Positions 29,912 through 39,945 of a stretch of DNA of 64,000 nt are shown here, one piece after another. How positions within the stretch are numbered: position 1 is the first letter of the stretch; each line of letters starts with the position of its first letter. The DNA lies in contig JAETSN010000002.1 in assembly GCA_021769625.1 (NCBI GenBank), forward strand, positions 1-64,000, written 5' to 3'. A model generated the notes under the pieces. That model was given only the letters and a program-made list of their open reading frames with translations. It searched no databases and was not told the origin of the DNA. Both the position numbers and the translations under genes were made by a program. This stretch comes from [Clostridium] symbiosum (GTDB taxonomy: Bacteria > Bacillota > Clostridia > Lachnospirales > Lachnospiraceae).

Positions 29912-30447
29912 GATGTTCCTCCTTCCTCCTGTTCCAGATCCTTTCTTATTTTTTTCAGTGCCGCGCGCAGTCTGGACTGGACTGTTCTGGGCGGCAGGTT
30001 CACGGTTTTTGCGATCTCCCGTATCGTCAGGTCGTGGCCGAATCTCAAAAGCAGGATTTCCTGCGACGATGCCGGCAGGCCGCTGATAAGCTGCCTGAGC
30101 GCCATATCGGACCTGATCTCCCCAAAGCCGGGCTCCAGGTACGGGATATCGATCGCCGCATCGTCGAAGGAAACAGCCGAAAGACTGTTTTTCCGGTACA
30201 TATCGATGCATGTGTTTTTGGCGATCTGATATAAAAAGGGTTTCAGACTACCCTTGTGGGTGTAACGGTCAAAATAGCGCACCGCTTTTAAAAAGGTCTC
30301 CTGCGTGATATCCTCCGCCAGAGAACGGTTTGGGGCATGCCAGAGACAATAGCGCAGGATTTCCGGATAGTACATTGCTATCAGTTCGTTCACTGCGTCC
30401 CCATCGCCCTGTTTTATTTTTTGCATCAGTTTATCTTCGCGCGTCAA
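29908..30447 (-). CDS. ECF-type RNA polymerase sigma factor
   Basis: APNRSLAEDITQETFLKAVRYFDRY, SSQEILLLRFGHDLTIREIAKTVNLPPRTVQSRLRAALKKIRK. Confidence 0.92.
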   Translation of the reverse strand: MTREDKLMQKIKQGDGDAVNELIAMYYPEILRYCLWHAPNRSLAEDITQETFLKAVRYFDRYTHKGSLKPFLYQIAKNTCIDMYRKNSLSAVSFDDAAIDIPYLEPGFGEIRSDMALRQLISGLPASSQEILLLRFGHDLTIREIAKTVNLPPRTVQSRLRAALKKIRKDLEQEEGGTS

Positions 30448-30646
30448 GATGATTCCTCCTAAAGGGTTCCCTATCAGTATATAACGAAACAGAGGCTGAT
30501 AAAGGATTTAGTGCTGAAAAATTTAGACAAAAAATTTGTCATGGAGTAAAAAACAAATATGTGGTATACTGTTCAGGATAGCGGCAGACAGCGGGAAATG
30601 GCGCAGGTGCCGTCATAGAAATAGAATTGAGGAGAAGAGGAGTATT

Positions 30647-31969
30647 ATGGAAAATAAAAAATGGTATTTTGAGAGCGTGTTTTATCAGATCTATCCGCTG
30701 GGATTCTGCGGAGCCCCGTTTGAGAATGACGGCGTGCTGACGGACAGGATCAAAAAGGTGGAGGACTGGATTCCCCATATCAAAAAGCTGGGGGCGGATG
30801 CGATCTATTTTTCTCCGGTGTTTGAGTCAGATACCCACGGATATAATACAAGGGACTATAAGATGATCGATAAGCGTCTCGGTACCAATGAGGATTTCAA
30901 GGAAGTCTGCGGAAAGCTCCATGAAGCGGGGATCAAAGTGGTGCTGGACGGCGTCTTCAACCATGTGGGACGCGGCTTCTGGGCTTTTCAGGATGTGTTG
31001 AAAAACAGGGAGCGTTCCCCCTATCTGCACTGGTTCCATATCAGCCTGGAGGGAAATTCCAATTACAACGACGGGCTCTGGTATGAGGGCTGGGAAGGCA
31101 ATTATGATCTGGTGAAGTTAAACCTGCAGAATGAGGAAGTGATACAGCATATTTTTGACGCGGTGAATTACTGGATCGACTTCTTTGATATCGACGGGCT
31201 GCGGCTGGATGTGGCGTACTGCCTTGACCACAATTTTGTGAGGCGGCTGCGCCAGTTCTGCGATGGCAAAAAGCAGGATTTCTATCTGCTCGGCGAGATG
31301 CTCCACGGCGACTACAACCAGATGGTGAACGACCAGATGCTGCACTCTGCGACCAACTATGAGTGTTATAAAGGGCTGTACTCCAGTTTCAACAGCATGA
31401 ACATGTTTGAGATCGTCCATTCCCTGATGCGGCAGTTCGGGCCGGAAAACTGGACCTTATATAAAGGAAAACACATGTTGTCCTTTGTGGATAACCATGA
31501 TGTGACAAGGGTGGCGAGCATCCTGAACAATGAAAAGCATCTGCCGTTAATTTACGCGCTGATGTTCGGTATGCCTGGCATCCCCTGCGTTTATTATGGA
31601 AGTGAGTGGGGGGCAAAGGCAAATAAGAGCGAAGGAGACCCGGCGCTCCGGGCGTGCTTCGAGAAGCCGGAATGGAATGAACTGACAGATGAGATCCAGA
31701 GGATGGCGGAGGCAAAAAAGAATTCGGAGGCTTTAAATTACGGCGCGTTCCGCTCGGTGGTCCTGACCAACAGACAGTGCATCTTCGAGAGAAAGTCGGA
31801 GAATGAGCGGGTGCTTGTGGCGGTCAACGCGGACGCAGAGAGCTATACGGCGCATTTTGACGCGGGCTGCGGCCAGGCGGAGGATCTATTGACCGGCGAG
31901 ATGCACGATTTCGGCGGCGGAAGCGAACTGCCGCCCTACAGCGCGGCGTTCTGGAAGATGGAGCGGTAG
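30647..31969 (+). CDS. Alpha-amylase family glycosidase (cyclomaltodextrinase/maltogenic type)
   Basis: VFYQIYPLGFCGAPFEND, VVLDGVFNHVGRGF, DGLRLDVAYCLD, LLGEMLHGDY, FVDNHDVTRVASIL. Confidence 0.93.
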   Translation: MENKKWYFESVFYQIYPLGFCGAPFENDGVLTDRIKKVEDWIPHIKKLGADAIYFSPVFESDTHGYNTRDYKMIDKRLGTNEDFKEVCGKLHEAGIKVVLDGVFNHVGRGFWAFQDVLKNRERSPYLHWFHISLEGNSNYNDGLWYEGWEGNYDLVKLNLQNEEVIQHIFDAVNYWIDFFDIDGLRLDVAYCLDHNFVRRLRQFCDGKKQDFYLLGEMLHGDYNQMVNDQMLHSATNYECYKGLYSSFNSMNMFEIVHSLMRQFGPENWTLYKGKHMLSFVDNHDVTRVASILNNEKHLPLIYALMFGMPGIPCVYYGSEWGAKANKSEGDPALRACFEKPEWNELTDEIQRMAEAKKNSEALNYGAFRSVVLTNRQCIFERKSENERVLVAVNADAESYTAHFDAGCGQAEDLLTGEMHDFGGGSELPPYSAAFWKMER

Positions 31970-32109
31970 AGGAACGATAGCGGACAATAAATAAATTTAA
32001 GGTTCCAACATTGCAGAAAATAGTGTATACTGTTTCTATAAACTACGGTTAGGGTAAATAGGGCAGGATAAGTGGGTGTGGAAAGCACAGAGAAAGGCAA
32101 GGTTATAAT

Positions 32110-32412
32110 ATGGCGGAGGGGTTTGAGAGACAGGCGATAGGGGTATTCGAGCTGGACAGTTATCTGTCCTGCTTTGTGGCATTGGATGCGGCGGCGAAGG
32201 CTGCGGCCGTGAAGATTCAGGGCGTGGAGAGAAACCGTTTAAAGAGCGGGGCTTGTGTAAAAATGCGCGGTAGCGTCTCGGATGTGCGGGCGGCAATGGA
32301 AGCGGCGCTTTTGGCGGCAAAGGAGATGGATTCGGAAATATATTCCCATACGATCATCGCGTCTCCCTCGGAAGATTCGGAACTGGCGATCAGAATGACG
32401 ATTAATATGTAA
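32110..32412 (+). CDS. Bacterial microcompartment (BMC)-domain shell protein
   Basis: AIGVFELDSYLSCFVALDAAAKAAAVKIQGVERNRLKSGACVKMRGSVSDVRAAMEAALLAAKE. Confidence 0.8.
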   Translation: MAEGFERQAIGVFELDSYLSCFVALDAAAKAAAVKIQGVERNRLKSGACVKMRGSVSDVRAAMEAALLAAKEMDSEIYSHTIIASPSEDSELAIRMTINM

Positions 32413-32426
32413 AGGGGGATGAGGAG

Positions 32427-32738
32427 ATGAATGTATTTAAGGCTCTTGGGCTGGTGGAGGTGCTCGGCAGCGCCGATGCGATACAGGCAGTGGATGTGAT
32501 GCTGAAAACATCGGAAGTGGAATTTCAGACATGGCATACAAGATGCGGCGGCCATACTACGGTGTTTGTCAGCGGCGATGTGGCGGCAGTGACAGAGGCG
32601 GTGGAGCGGGTGAAAACCAATCCGCCCTGTGATATCGTAAAGACAGCCGTGATCTCCAATCCTTCGGAGGAGGCGGAGCGCCTTGTGCTGGAAAACAGGG
32701 AGAGCAGCAGATTTGCGAGAGCGGCGTTTGGAAAATAA
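32427..32738 (+). CDS. BMC-domain shell protein
   Basis: KALGLVEVLGSADAIQAVDVMLKTSEVEFQTWHTRCGGHTTVFVSGDVAAVTEAVERVK. Confidence 0.85.
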   Translation: MNVFKALGLVEVLGSADAIQAVDVMLKTSEVEFQTWHTRCGGHTTVFVSGDVAAVTEAVERVKTNPPCDIVKTAVISNPSEEAERLVLENRESSRFARAAFGK

Positions 32739-33043
32739 TGGCATATATTATGAAAGAAAGCGGCATCAGGGAAGAGGTCATTGAAGAGATCCGGAAACTG
32801 GCGGTAAAATACGGGATGGAAAAAGTAATTCTGTTCGGATCCCGGGCGAGAGGCGATTTCTGTCGTACCAGTGATATCGATCTGGCGGTGCAGGGGGGTA
32901 ATTTTGCCGGATTTTCATTGGATGTGGCGGAAGAGGTTTCTACCTTGTTACAGTTTGACATTGTAAACTTAAGCGGATCGGTACAGGATGAACTGGTAGA
33001 ATCCATCGTCAGGGAGGGTGTGGCTTTATATGAAAAAATATGA
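32738..33043 (+). CDS. MNT-type nucleotidyltransferase (minimal)
   Basis: VILFGSRARGDFCRTSDIDLAVQG; start overlaps BMC stop (TAATG). Confidence 0.88.
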   Translation: MAYIMKESGIREEVIEEIRKLAVKYGMEKVILFGSRARGDFCRTSDIDLAVQGGNFAGFSLDVAEEVSTLLQFDIVNLSGSVQDELVESIVREGVALYEKI

Positions 33044-33422
33044 GAATTTTTGTGCTGCTTTGGGGAATCTGAAAGATATCTATCAATATGCAGAGCCGTA
33101 TGACAATGTGGTATTGACCGGGCTGGTCGGGCTTTATGAGATATGCTTTGAACAGTCATGGAAAATGATGAAAGAAATTCTGGAAGACCATGGTTTTGAA
33201 GAGGGCGCAACAGGATCACCAAAGCTGATTCTGAAAACGGCATATAAAGCGGGGCTGATTGAGGAAGAGATGCTCTGGCTGGAGGCGCTGGCAGCGAGAA
33301 ATAATGTGGCACATGCCTATAACCGGGAAGTTGCTTTGGATATTGTGAGACAGACAAAAAGCGGTTTTTATGATATGTTTTGCGGATTGAAAGAAAAAGC
33401 GGAAGAATGGATGGAAGTGTAG
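33018..33422 (+). CDS. HEPN-domain protein (nucleotidyltransferase substrate-binding, HI0074 type)
   Basis: Helical protein with RNNVAH (Rx4H) motif, paired with MNT gene. Confidence 0.88.
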   Translation: MWLYMKKYENFCAALGNLKDIYQYAEPYDNVVLTGLVGLYEICFEQSWKMMKEILEDHGFEEGATGSPKLILKTAYKAGLIEEEMLWLEALAARNNVAHAYNREVALDIVRQTKSGFYDMFCGLKEKAEEWMEV

Positions 33423-33460
33423 CGCCACTCGCATTTTAGAGTTTGCGAAGCAAATCTCTT

Positions 33461-33483
33461 ATGCGAGCTGTGCTCGCATTTTT
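33461..33483 (+). terminator. Rho-independent terminator
   Basis: ATGCGAGC-tgt-GCTCGCAT-TTTT. Confidence 0.8.
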
Positions 33484-33536
33484 CACAAAATAAACACAAT
33501 CGCATCACAATTTTGACATAATTGGAGAATAAGATA

Positions 33537-33580
33537 AAAGCATCTGATGAGGAACAAATCCCTGTCAGGTGCTTTTTTCA
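33537..33580 (+). terminator. Rho-independent terminator
   Basis: AAGCATCTGA ... TGTCAGGTGCTTTTTT. Confidence 0.65.
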
Positions 33581-33676
33581 CAACAATGGATGTGCTTTAT
33601 GGAAGCTTTTGCGAAGAGCATCTACAAAAAAGCGGCCATGTGCGGCACATAAATATAAGATAAAGGAGTGACGATT

Positions 33677-35164
33677 ATGGAATATCAGTACGGACAAAAC
33701 AACGAAACAAACCAGTATCAGGGAACCAACGATTACATTTATTATCATAATCAGAACGGCGGGAACGGGCCTGCGCCGGAACCCCGTAAAAAGAAAGAGA
33801 AAAGGAGCGGGAAAGGCATGATACCTCTCTTCCTTGTCCTGTCTCTGGTGATGGGAACGGCAGGCGGCGCTCTGGGAAGCGGGCTTGTGATGCAGCAATA
33901 TAATAAGAAGGAAGCCGTGCGAGAGGAGCTGGATCAGCAGACACCGCAGGATCTTCCCCAGACGACAGAGCCGGCCGTGGCAACGCCGACGGCATCGACG
34001 TCGGTATCCGGGCTGTCGATCGAACAGATCTCGGAGATGTGCCTTCCTTCCGTTGTGGCAATCACAAACAAAGGGGAGGCGGAGATCAGAAGCCTCTGGG
34101 GAACTTTCACACAGGAGACCGAAGGAGCCGGATCCGGCGTTATCATCGGAAAAACGGACAAGGAACTGGTGATCGTTACCAATTACCACGTGGTCTCCGG
34201 CAGCAAGGAACTGAGCGTGATGTTCAGCTATCAGGAGGGCAGCAGCGATATTTCCGATGCGGAGATCGTCAATGCAGAGATCAAGGACTATGATTCCAGT
34301 AAAGACCTCGCTGTCATCGCGGTGGATTTGAGCAGCCTGTCCCAGGAGACACTGGACAATATCAAGGTGGCGACGCTGGGAGATTCGAACGAACTGGCTC
34401 TGGGAGAGCAGGTTGTGGCGATCGGCAATGCATTAGGCTATGGACAATCCATAACCACCGGCATCGTCAGTGCATTTGGACGTACCGTATCCGCTGAAAA
34501 CGCCGGTGAGACGGTCGGCAGCGCCAACCAGTATATCCAGACCGATGCGGCGATCAACCCTGGCAACAGCGGCGGTGCCCTGTTCAATATGAAGGGAGAA
34601 CTGGTGGGGATCAACTCCGCCAAAGCAGCCGATGTAAAGGTGGAGGGCATGGGCTATGCCATCCCGATCTCAGATATCAAAGGGGACATGGAAATGATGA
34701 TGCAGCGGGAGACAAGGCTCGTGGTGGAGGAATCCGAGAGAGGATACCTCGGCATCAGCGGCAACAATGTGACAGAAGAGATCAACCAGGCCTACGATAT
34801 CCCGATCGGCGCCCATATCAGCAGCATTACAAAGGGTTCTCCGGCGGAAAAAGCGGGGCTCCAGCGCGGCATGATCATCACCGGGATCGACGGGAAGACA
34901 GTGCGGACCATCGAGGAACTGAAAGAGTATCTGGCCTACTATAAGGCAGGGGAGGCCGTCACTCTCACGGTGGAGGTAAGAACCGACGCAGGCTACGAGG
35001 AGAGGCAGATTCCGGTCACCTTATATACAGCCGAAGAAGCCGGTATCACCACCGACAACAGCCAGACACAGCAGCAGTCCGGCAGTCAGGGTCAGTCCGA
35101 AGGCGGCAGCAACGGATATTACCAGTCTCCTTTCGGTAGCGTGTTCCCGTTTTTTAGCAACTAA
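33677..35164 (+). CDS. HtrA-like S1C serine protease with PDZ domain
   Basis: TNYHVVSGSKEL, DSSKDLAVIAVD, IQTDAAINPGNSGGALFNMKGELVGIN; C-terminal PDZ. Confidence 0.93.
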   Translation: MEYQYGQNNETNQYQGTNDYIYYHNQNGGNGPAPEPRKKKEKRSGKGMIPLFLVLSLVMGTAGGALGSGLVMQQYNKKEAVREELDQQTPQDLPQTTEPAVATPTASTSVSGLSIEQISEMCLPSVVAITNKGEAEIRSLWGTFTQETEGAGSGVIIGKTDKELVIVTNYHVVSGSKELSVMFSYQEGSSDISDAEIVNAEIKDYDSSKDLAVIAVDLSSLSQETLDNIKVATLGDSNELALGEQVVAIGNALGYGQSITTGIVSAFGRTVSAENAGETVGSANQYIQTDAAINPGNSGGALFNMKGELVGINSAKAADVKVEGMGYAIPISDIKGDMEMMMQRETRLVVEESERGYLGISGNNVTEEINQAYDIPIGAHISSITKGSPAEKAGLQRGMIITGIDGKTVRTIEELKEYLAYYKAGEAVTLTVEVRTDAGYEERQIPVTLYTAEEAGITTDNSQTQQQSGSQGQSEGGSNGYYQSPFGSVFPFFSN

Positions 35165-35198
35165 ACTTCCATGTCATTTAGTCGATGGAGCCGAACGC

Positions 35199-35333
35199 CA
35201 TGAGAATCATAAAATCCTCCGTCGCCACGCTCGCGCTCTGTGAAAAACGCAGCGGACACGTAAGGCGCTAAAATACAGCGCCTAAGTGCCGGCGTTTTTC
35301 AAAGGGCTCCTTGAGGATTTTATGATTCTCATG
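35199..35333 (+). repeat. Family A palindromic element, copy 2
   Basis: 21-bp perfect outer arms CATGAGAATCATAAAATCCTC (35199-35219) / complement at 35313-35333; inner GAAAAACGC/GCGTTTTTC. Confidence 0.92.
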
Positions 35334-35383
35334 TCTGGTTAAGGTGATAACTTAATAACATCACAATTTTAACCGATACGTGA

Positions 35384-35518
35384 GCCGGAAGGGATAACAT
35401 ATCCTATGAAGACTGTAGAAAAACGCCGGCACTTAGCGAGGTATTTTCGAGCTTAGTGTCCGCTGCGTTTTTCTCCAAGCGCAAGCGTGTCTGAATGGGA
35501 TATGTTATCCCTTCCGGC
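35384..35518 (-). repeat. Family A palindromic element, copy 3 (inverted relative to copy 2)
   Basis: 21-bp perfect outer arms GCCGGAAGGGATAACATATCC (35384-35404) / complement at 35498-35518; inner GAAAAACGC/GCGTTTTTC. Confidence 0.92.
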
Positions 35519-35556
35519 GTATTGTACCAATCCTTCAAACTTCCCCCTCAAAACAC

Positions 35557-35586
35557 TTGACAAATCATGTGTATATCCACTATGAT
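35557..35586 (+). promoter_or_regulatory. Candidate sigma-A promoter for valS
   Basis: TTGACA-N18-TATGAT. Confidence 0.65.
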
Positions 35587-35605
35587 TCTCTTTAGGAAAA
35601 GAGGA

Positions 35606-35668
35606 CAAAGGTGATACAGCAGTTTGATGCCCTTTGCCGACAGATCGGCAGAGGGCTTTTACTTTTTT
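35606..35668 (+). promoter_or_regulatory. Attenuator-like leader of valS with T-box-like antiterminator sequence
   Basis: CAAAGGTGATACAGCAG...CCTTTG can pair, excluding terminator GCCCTTTGCCGA-caga-TCGGCAGAGGGC-TTTT. Confidence 0.55.
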
Positions 35669-35690
35669 GTGGCTGAAGGAGGAGAAGATT

Positions 35691-38354
35691 ATGAGCAATG
35701 CGGCAGGCAAAGAACTTGCAAAAACCTACGACCCCAAAGGGATCGAGGACAGAATTTATCAAAGATGGTTAGATAAGAAATATTTTCATGCGGAAGTGGA
35801 TAAAACAAAGAAACCTTTCACGATCGTGATCCCGCCCCCAAATATCACAGGACAGCTTCATATGGGACATGCACTGGATAACACGATGCAGGATATCCTG
35901 ATCCGCTATAAAAGGATGCAGGGCTATAATGCGCTGTGGCAGCCTGGCACCGACCATGCCAGCATCTCCACGGAGGTGAAGATCATTGAGGCGCTGAAAA
36001 AAGAGGGCATCGATAAGCATGATCTGGGCAGAGAGAAATTTTTGGAGCGCGCCTGGGACTGGAGAAGGGAGTACGGCGGCAGGATCGTGTCCCAGCTCAA
36101 AAAACTGGGTTCTTCCTGCGACTGGGACAGGGAGCGCTTCACGATGGATGAAGGCTGCAATAAAGCGGTCACGGAAGTGTTCTGTAAGATGCATGAGAAG
36201 GGCTGGATCTACAAGGGCGCAAAGATCATCAACTGGTGTCCGGTCTGCAATACTTCCATCTCCGATGCGGAAGTGGAATATGAGGAACAGGCAGGACATT
36301 TGTGGCATATCAAATATCCGCTGGTGGATGAGAACGGACAGCCCAGCAGGACGGAGTTCCTGGAGTTCGCGACGACCCGTCCGGAGACTATGTTGGGAGA
36401 TACGGCGGTTGCGGTGAACCCGAAGGACGAGCGCTATGCCCATCTGAAAGGGAGATTCGTATGGCTTCCCATTGTAAATAAAGCGATTCCCGTGGTGGAA
36501 GACGAATATGTGGATATGGAATTCGGGACCGGCGTCGTGAAGATCACACCGGGCCATGACCCCAACGACTTTGAGGTGGGTAAGCGCCACAATCTGCCCA
36601 TCGTCAATATCATGAACGATGACGCCACCATCAATGAAAACGGCGGCAAATATGCGGGACTGGACCGCTATGAGGCGAGGAAACAGATCCTGGAGGAGCT
36701 GAAAGAGGAAGGGCTTCTCGGAAAAATTGAGGACTACAGCCATAATGTAGGCACCCATGACCGCTGCAATACGACCATTGAGCCCCTTGTAAAGGAGCAG
36801 TGGTTCGTGAAGATGGATGAATTGATAAAGCCGGCAGTGGAAGCGGTGAAAAACGGGGAAGTAAAACTGATCCCGGAGAGGATGGAGAAGATCTATTTGA
36901 ACTGGACGGACAATATCAGGGACTGGTGCATCAGCCGCCAGCTCTGGTGGGGGCACAGGATTCCCGCTTATTATTGCGATAAGTGCGGCGAAACGGTAGT
37001 TGCGCGCAAAGCGCCGACAGTTTGCCCGAAATGCGGCGGGACACACTTCACACAGGATGAGGATGTGCTGGACACCTGGTTTTCTTCAGCGCTCTGGCCG
37101 TTCTCCACACTGGGCTGGCCGGAGATGACGGAAGACCTGAAATATTTCTATCCGACGGATGTGCTGGTGACAGGCTATGATATCATTTTCTTCTGGGTCA
37201 TCCGTATGATCTTCTCGGGCTATGAGCAGATGGGCGAGAGGCCTTTTAAGACAGTATTGTTCCATGGCCTTGTGAGGGATTCCCAGGGGCGGAAGATGTC
37301 GAAATCTTTGGGCAACGGCATCGATCCTCTGGAGATCATCGACCAGTACGGCGCGGATGCGCTGCGGCTGATGCTGATCACCGGAAATGCGCCGGGCAAC
37401 GATATGCGTTTCTACTATGAGAGAGTGGAGGCGGCGAGGAACTTTGCCAACAAAGTGTGGAATGCGTCCCGGTTCATTATGATGAATATGGAGGGAAAGG
37501 CCATCGGAGAACCGGAAAACCTCGAGCCCGCGGACAAGTGGATCATCTCGAAGTTAAATTGTCTTGTAAAAGAAGCGACCGATAATATGGACAACTTTGA
37601 ACTTGGCATCGCGGTACAGAAAGTGTACGACTTTATCTGGGATGAATTCTGTGACTGGTATATCGAGATGGTGAAGCCCCGTCTGTATAATTCCGACGAT
37701 GAGGCGAGCCAGAATGCGGCGCTCTGGACTCTTAAAAATGTGCTGATCTGCGCGTTAAAGCTTCTGCATCCCTATATGCCGTTCATCACGGAGGAGATCT
37801 TCTGCAATCTGCAGTCGGAGGAAGAGACGATCATGCTCTCGAGCTGGCCGCAGTATCAGGAGGAGCGGAACTTTGCCGCAGAGGAAAAAGCCATCGAGAC
37901 GATCAAGGAGGCTGTCCGCGGCATCCGCAACGTGAGGACTTCCATGAACGTCGCGCCTTCCCGGAAAGCGGCGGTTTATGTGGTGACAGAAAAAGAGGAC
38001 GTGCGGGCGGCGTTCGAGGAAGGAAAGCTTTTCTTTGCCTCTCTTGCCTATGCTTCCGAAGTGACGATACAGAAAGACAAGAGCGGCATCGCGGATGACG
38101 CGGTATCCGTGGTGATCCCCGGGGCGGTGCTGTACATGCCTTTTGCGGAGCTGGTGGATCTGAAGCAGGAAAAAGAGCGTCTGCAGAAGGAGGAAAAACG
38201 GCTACAGGGCGAACTTGCCAGAGTAAACGGCATGTTGAAGAACGAGAAATTCCTGGCGAAAGCGCCTGAGGCAAAGGTGGCGGAAGAGAAGGCAAAACTG
38301 GAAAAATACACCCAGATGATGCAGCAGGTGCAGGAGAGGCTTTCGCAGTTATGA
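35691..38354 (+). CDS. valS: Valyl-tRNA synthetase
   Basis: [45 protein letters not shown]. Confidence 0.97.
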   Translation: MSNAAGKELAKTYDPKGIEDRIYQRWLDKKYFHAEVDKTKKPFTIVIPPPNITGQLHMGHALDNTMQDILIRYKRMQGYNALWQPGTDHASISTEVKIIEALKKEGIDKHDLGREKFLERAWDWRREYGGRIVSQLKKLGSSCDWDRERFTMDEGCNKAVTEVFCKMHEKGWIYKGAKIINWCPVCNTSISDAEVEYEEQAGHLWHIKYPLVDENGQPSRTEFLEFATTRPETMLGDTAVAVNPKDERYAHLKGRFVWLPIVNKAIPVVEDEYVDMEFGTGVVKITPGHDPNDFEVGKRHNLPIVNIMNDDATINENGGKYAGLDRYEARKQILEELKEEGLLGKIEDYSHNVGTHDRCNTTIEPLVKEQWFVKMDELIKPAVEAVKNGEVKLIPERMEKIYLNWTDNIRDWCISRQLWWGHRIPAYYCDKCGETVVARKAPTVCPKCGGTHFTQDEDVLDTWFSSALWPFSTLGWPEMTEDLKYFYPTDVLVTGYDIIFFWVIRMIFSGYEQMGERPFKTVLFHGLVRDSQGRKMSKSLGNGIDPLEIIDQYGADALRLMLITGNAPGNDMRFYYERVEAARNFANKVWNASRFIMMNMEGKAIGEPENLEPADKWIISKLNCLVKEATDNMDNFELGIAVQKVYDFIWDEFCDWYIEMVKPRLYNSDDEASQNAALWTLKNVLICALKLLHPYMPFITEEIFCNLQSEEETIMLSSWPQYQEERNFAAEEKAIETIKEAVRGIRNVRTSMNVAPSRKAAVYVVTEKEDVRAAFEEGKLFFASLAYASEVTIQKDKSGIADDAVSVVIPGAVLYMPFAELVDLKQEKERLQKEEKRLQGELARVNGMLKNEKFLAKAPEAKVAEEKAKLEKYTQMMQQVQERLSQL

Positions 38355-39718
38355 TGCAGGCTTTTTTGGAAGCGGAAGAGTATATCAATCACATTCCGAA
38401 ATTTGTGAAAAAGAATACGATGCAGGATACGGAGGACTTTTATCGGAAGCTTTCGTATCCCGGCATCGGCAGTAAAGTGATCCATGTGGCAGGCACGAAC
38501 GGAAAGGGTTCCGTCTGTGCCTATCTGCAATCTGTATTGATGGAAGCGGGATACCGGGTGGGGATGTTCACATCGCCCCATCTTGTGGATATCAGAGAGC
38601 GGATCAGGGTGGATAGAGAACTGATATCCGAGGAGGATTTTTTGACGGTTTTCGGGCAGGTGAGGGATGCCTGCGGGATAAGGATTCGGCGGAATATGAG
38701 TGGGAAAAGCGCCGATGAATCCCGGATGGAGTGCACGGAGGATGCGCGGACGGGGAGAGACGGCTATCACCCGAGCTTCTTTGAGTATCTGTATTTTATG
38801 GCAATGCTCTATTTTGAGAAAAAACAGCCGGATTTTATTATTTTGGAGACCGGGCTCGGCGGCAGGCTGGATGCCACAAACTCTTTTCCTTCTCCCTGCA
38901 TCAGTATTATTACAGAGATCGGGCTGGATCACACGGAATATTTAGGGGAAACTTTGGAGAAGATTGCGGCGGAAAAAGCGGGAATTGTCAAAAAAGGAAT
39001 ACCCGTCGTCTATTTTGCGAAGAATAAAATTGTTACCGAAAGAATAGAAAAAAGCGCGAAAGAGGCGGATTCTAAGGCTTTTTCGGTAAATCCCGGGGAA
39101 ATAAGCATAAAAAAATGTGATGAGAAAGGCATTGATTTTTCTTATTACTCTGGGTATTATAAATATAGTACATTTCATCTTTCCACAAAGGCGCTCTATC
39201 AGGCCGAAAATGCGTCGCTCTGTATCAGGGCTCTTGCGGTGCTCGGGGAGCGCGGGGAGGCGGAAGTTGCGGAGGATGATCTGCGGCGGGGGCTTGAAAA
39301 AGCCCGTTGGGAAGGCCGGATGGAAGAGATCCTGCCGGATGTTTATCTGGACGGCGCCCACAATCCGGACGGGATAGAAGCTTTTTTAAAAAGCGCGCAG
39401 GCGGATGGGGCGGAAGATGGCAGGATATTGCTGTATTCAGCTCTGGCTGAAAAAGCCTGCGGAGAGATGGCGAAGGAAATAGCGGATGCCGGCATCTTTG
39501 AGGAGATCGTAGTCACCGGGATAGAAAGCAGCCGTGCAGCCGTGCCGGGAGAGCTGGCGGCATTGTTCAGGGAGAAAGATGTAGTTGTCATTGAGAATTG
39601 GAAAGAAGCTTTCGGCTATTGTCTGCATAAAAAGAAGGCAGGAGAGAAAGTTTATATAACAGGCTCCCTGTATCTGGTCGGCCAGGTGATGGCTGGTCTG
39701 AGAAAGGGTGAGATGTGA
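38351..39718 (+). CDS. folC: Folylpolyglutamate synthase/dihydrofolate synthase
   Basis: [25 protein letters not shown] overlap with val[23 protein letters not shown]. Confidence 0.94.
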   Translation: MMQAFLEAEEYINHIPKFVKKNTMQDTEDFYRKLSYPGIGSKVIHVAGTNGKGSVCAYLQSVLMEAGYRVGMFTSPHLVDIRERIRVDRELISEEDFLTVFGQVRDACGIRIRRNMSGKSADESRMECTEDARTGRDGYHPSFFEYLYFMAMLYFEKKQPDFIILETGLGGRLDATNSFPSPCISIITEIGLDHTEYLGETLEKIAAEKAGIVKKGIPVVYFAKNKIVTERIEKSAKEADSKAFSVNPGEISIKKCDEKGIDFSYYSGYYKYSTFHLSTKALYQAENASLCIRALAVLGERGEAEVAEDDLRRGLEKARWEGRMEEILPDVYLDGAHNPDGIEAFLKSAQADGAEDGRILLYSALAEKACGEMAKEIADAGIFEEIVVTGIESSRAAVPGELAALFREKDVVVIENWKEAFGYCLHKKKAGEKVYITGSLYLVGQVMAGLRKGEM

Positions 39719-39771
39719 TTTTCATGAAGAGGGAGCGGCCTGTGTAAAGGCAGCGAAGAAACGAGGAAAAT

Positions 39772-39930
39772 ATGATCAATTTTGAAGAGGAGATCAAGAA
39801 ATTCCATCCCAGTCTGGAAGTGGAGGACGCGGAGGATGCAATCTATAATCAGGATCTGACGGATATGGCCGATCTGGTAGTGAAGGTGGTAAAGGAAGCT
39901 AAAAGTCTGGAAATCGAAGAGGAAGAGTAA
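39772..39930 (+). CDS. Small acidic protein, 52 aa (absent from supplied ORF track)
   Basis: MINFEEEIKKFHPSLEVEDAEDAIYNQDLTDMADLVVKVVKEAKSLEIEEEE*, between folC and TPR gene, same strand. Confidence 0.65.
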   Translation: MINFEEEIKKFHPSLEVEDAEDAIYNQDLTDMADLVVKVVKEAKSLEIEEEE

Positions 39931-39945
39931 ACAGGAGCTTATTGG

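Noticed and set aside
29912-30211. N-terminal extension of the membrane protein ORF 29132-30211 overlapping the sigma factor
   Set aside because: The extension is out of frame with strong sigma-factor coding; the GTG at 29911 with GTGA overlap is the more likely start.
10200-33422. rhaD plus BMC shell genes as one rhamnose/fucose microcompartment operon
   Set aside because: They are 21 kb apart with unrelated operons on both strands between them and no other pathway enzymes.
35520-35690. A complete canonical T-box riboswitch for valS
   Set aside because: No specifier stem or full T-box consensus could be found; only the antiterminator/terminator part is T-box-like, so reported as speculative.
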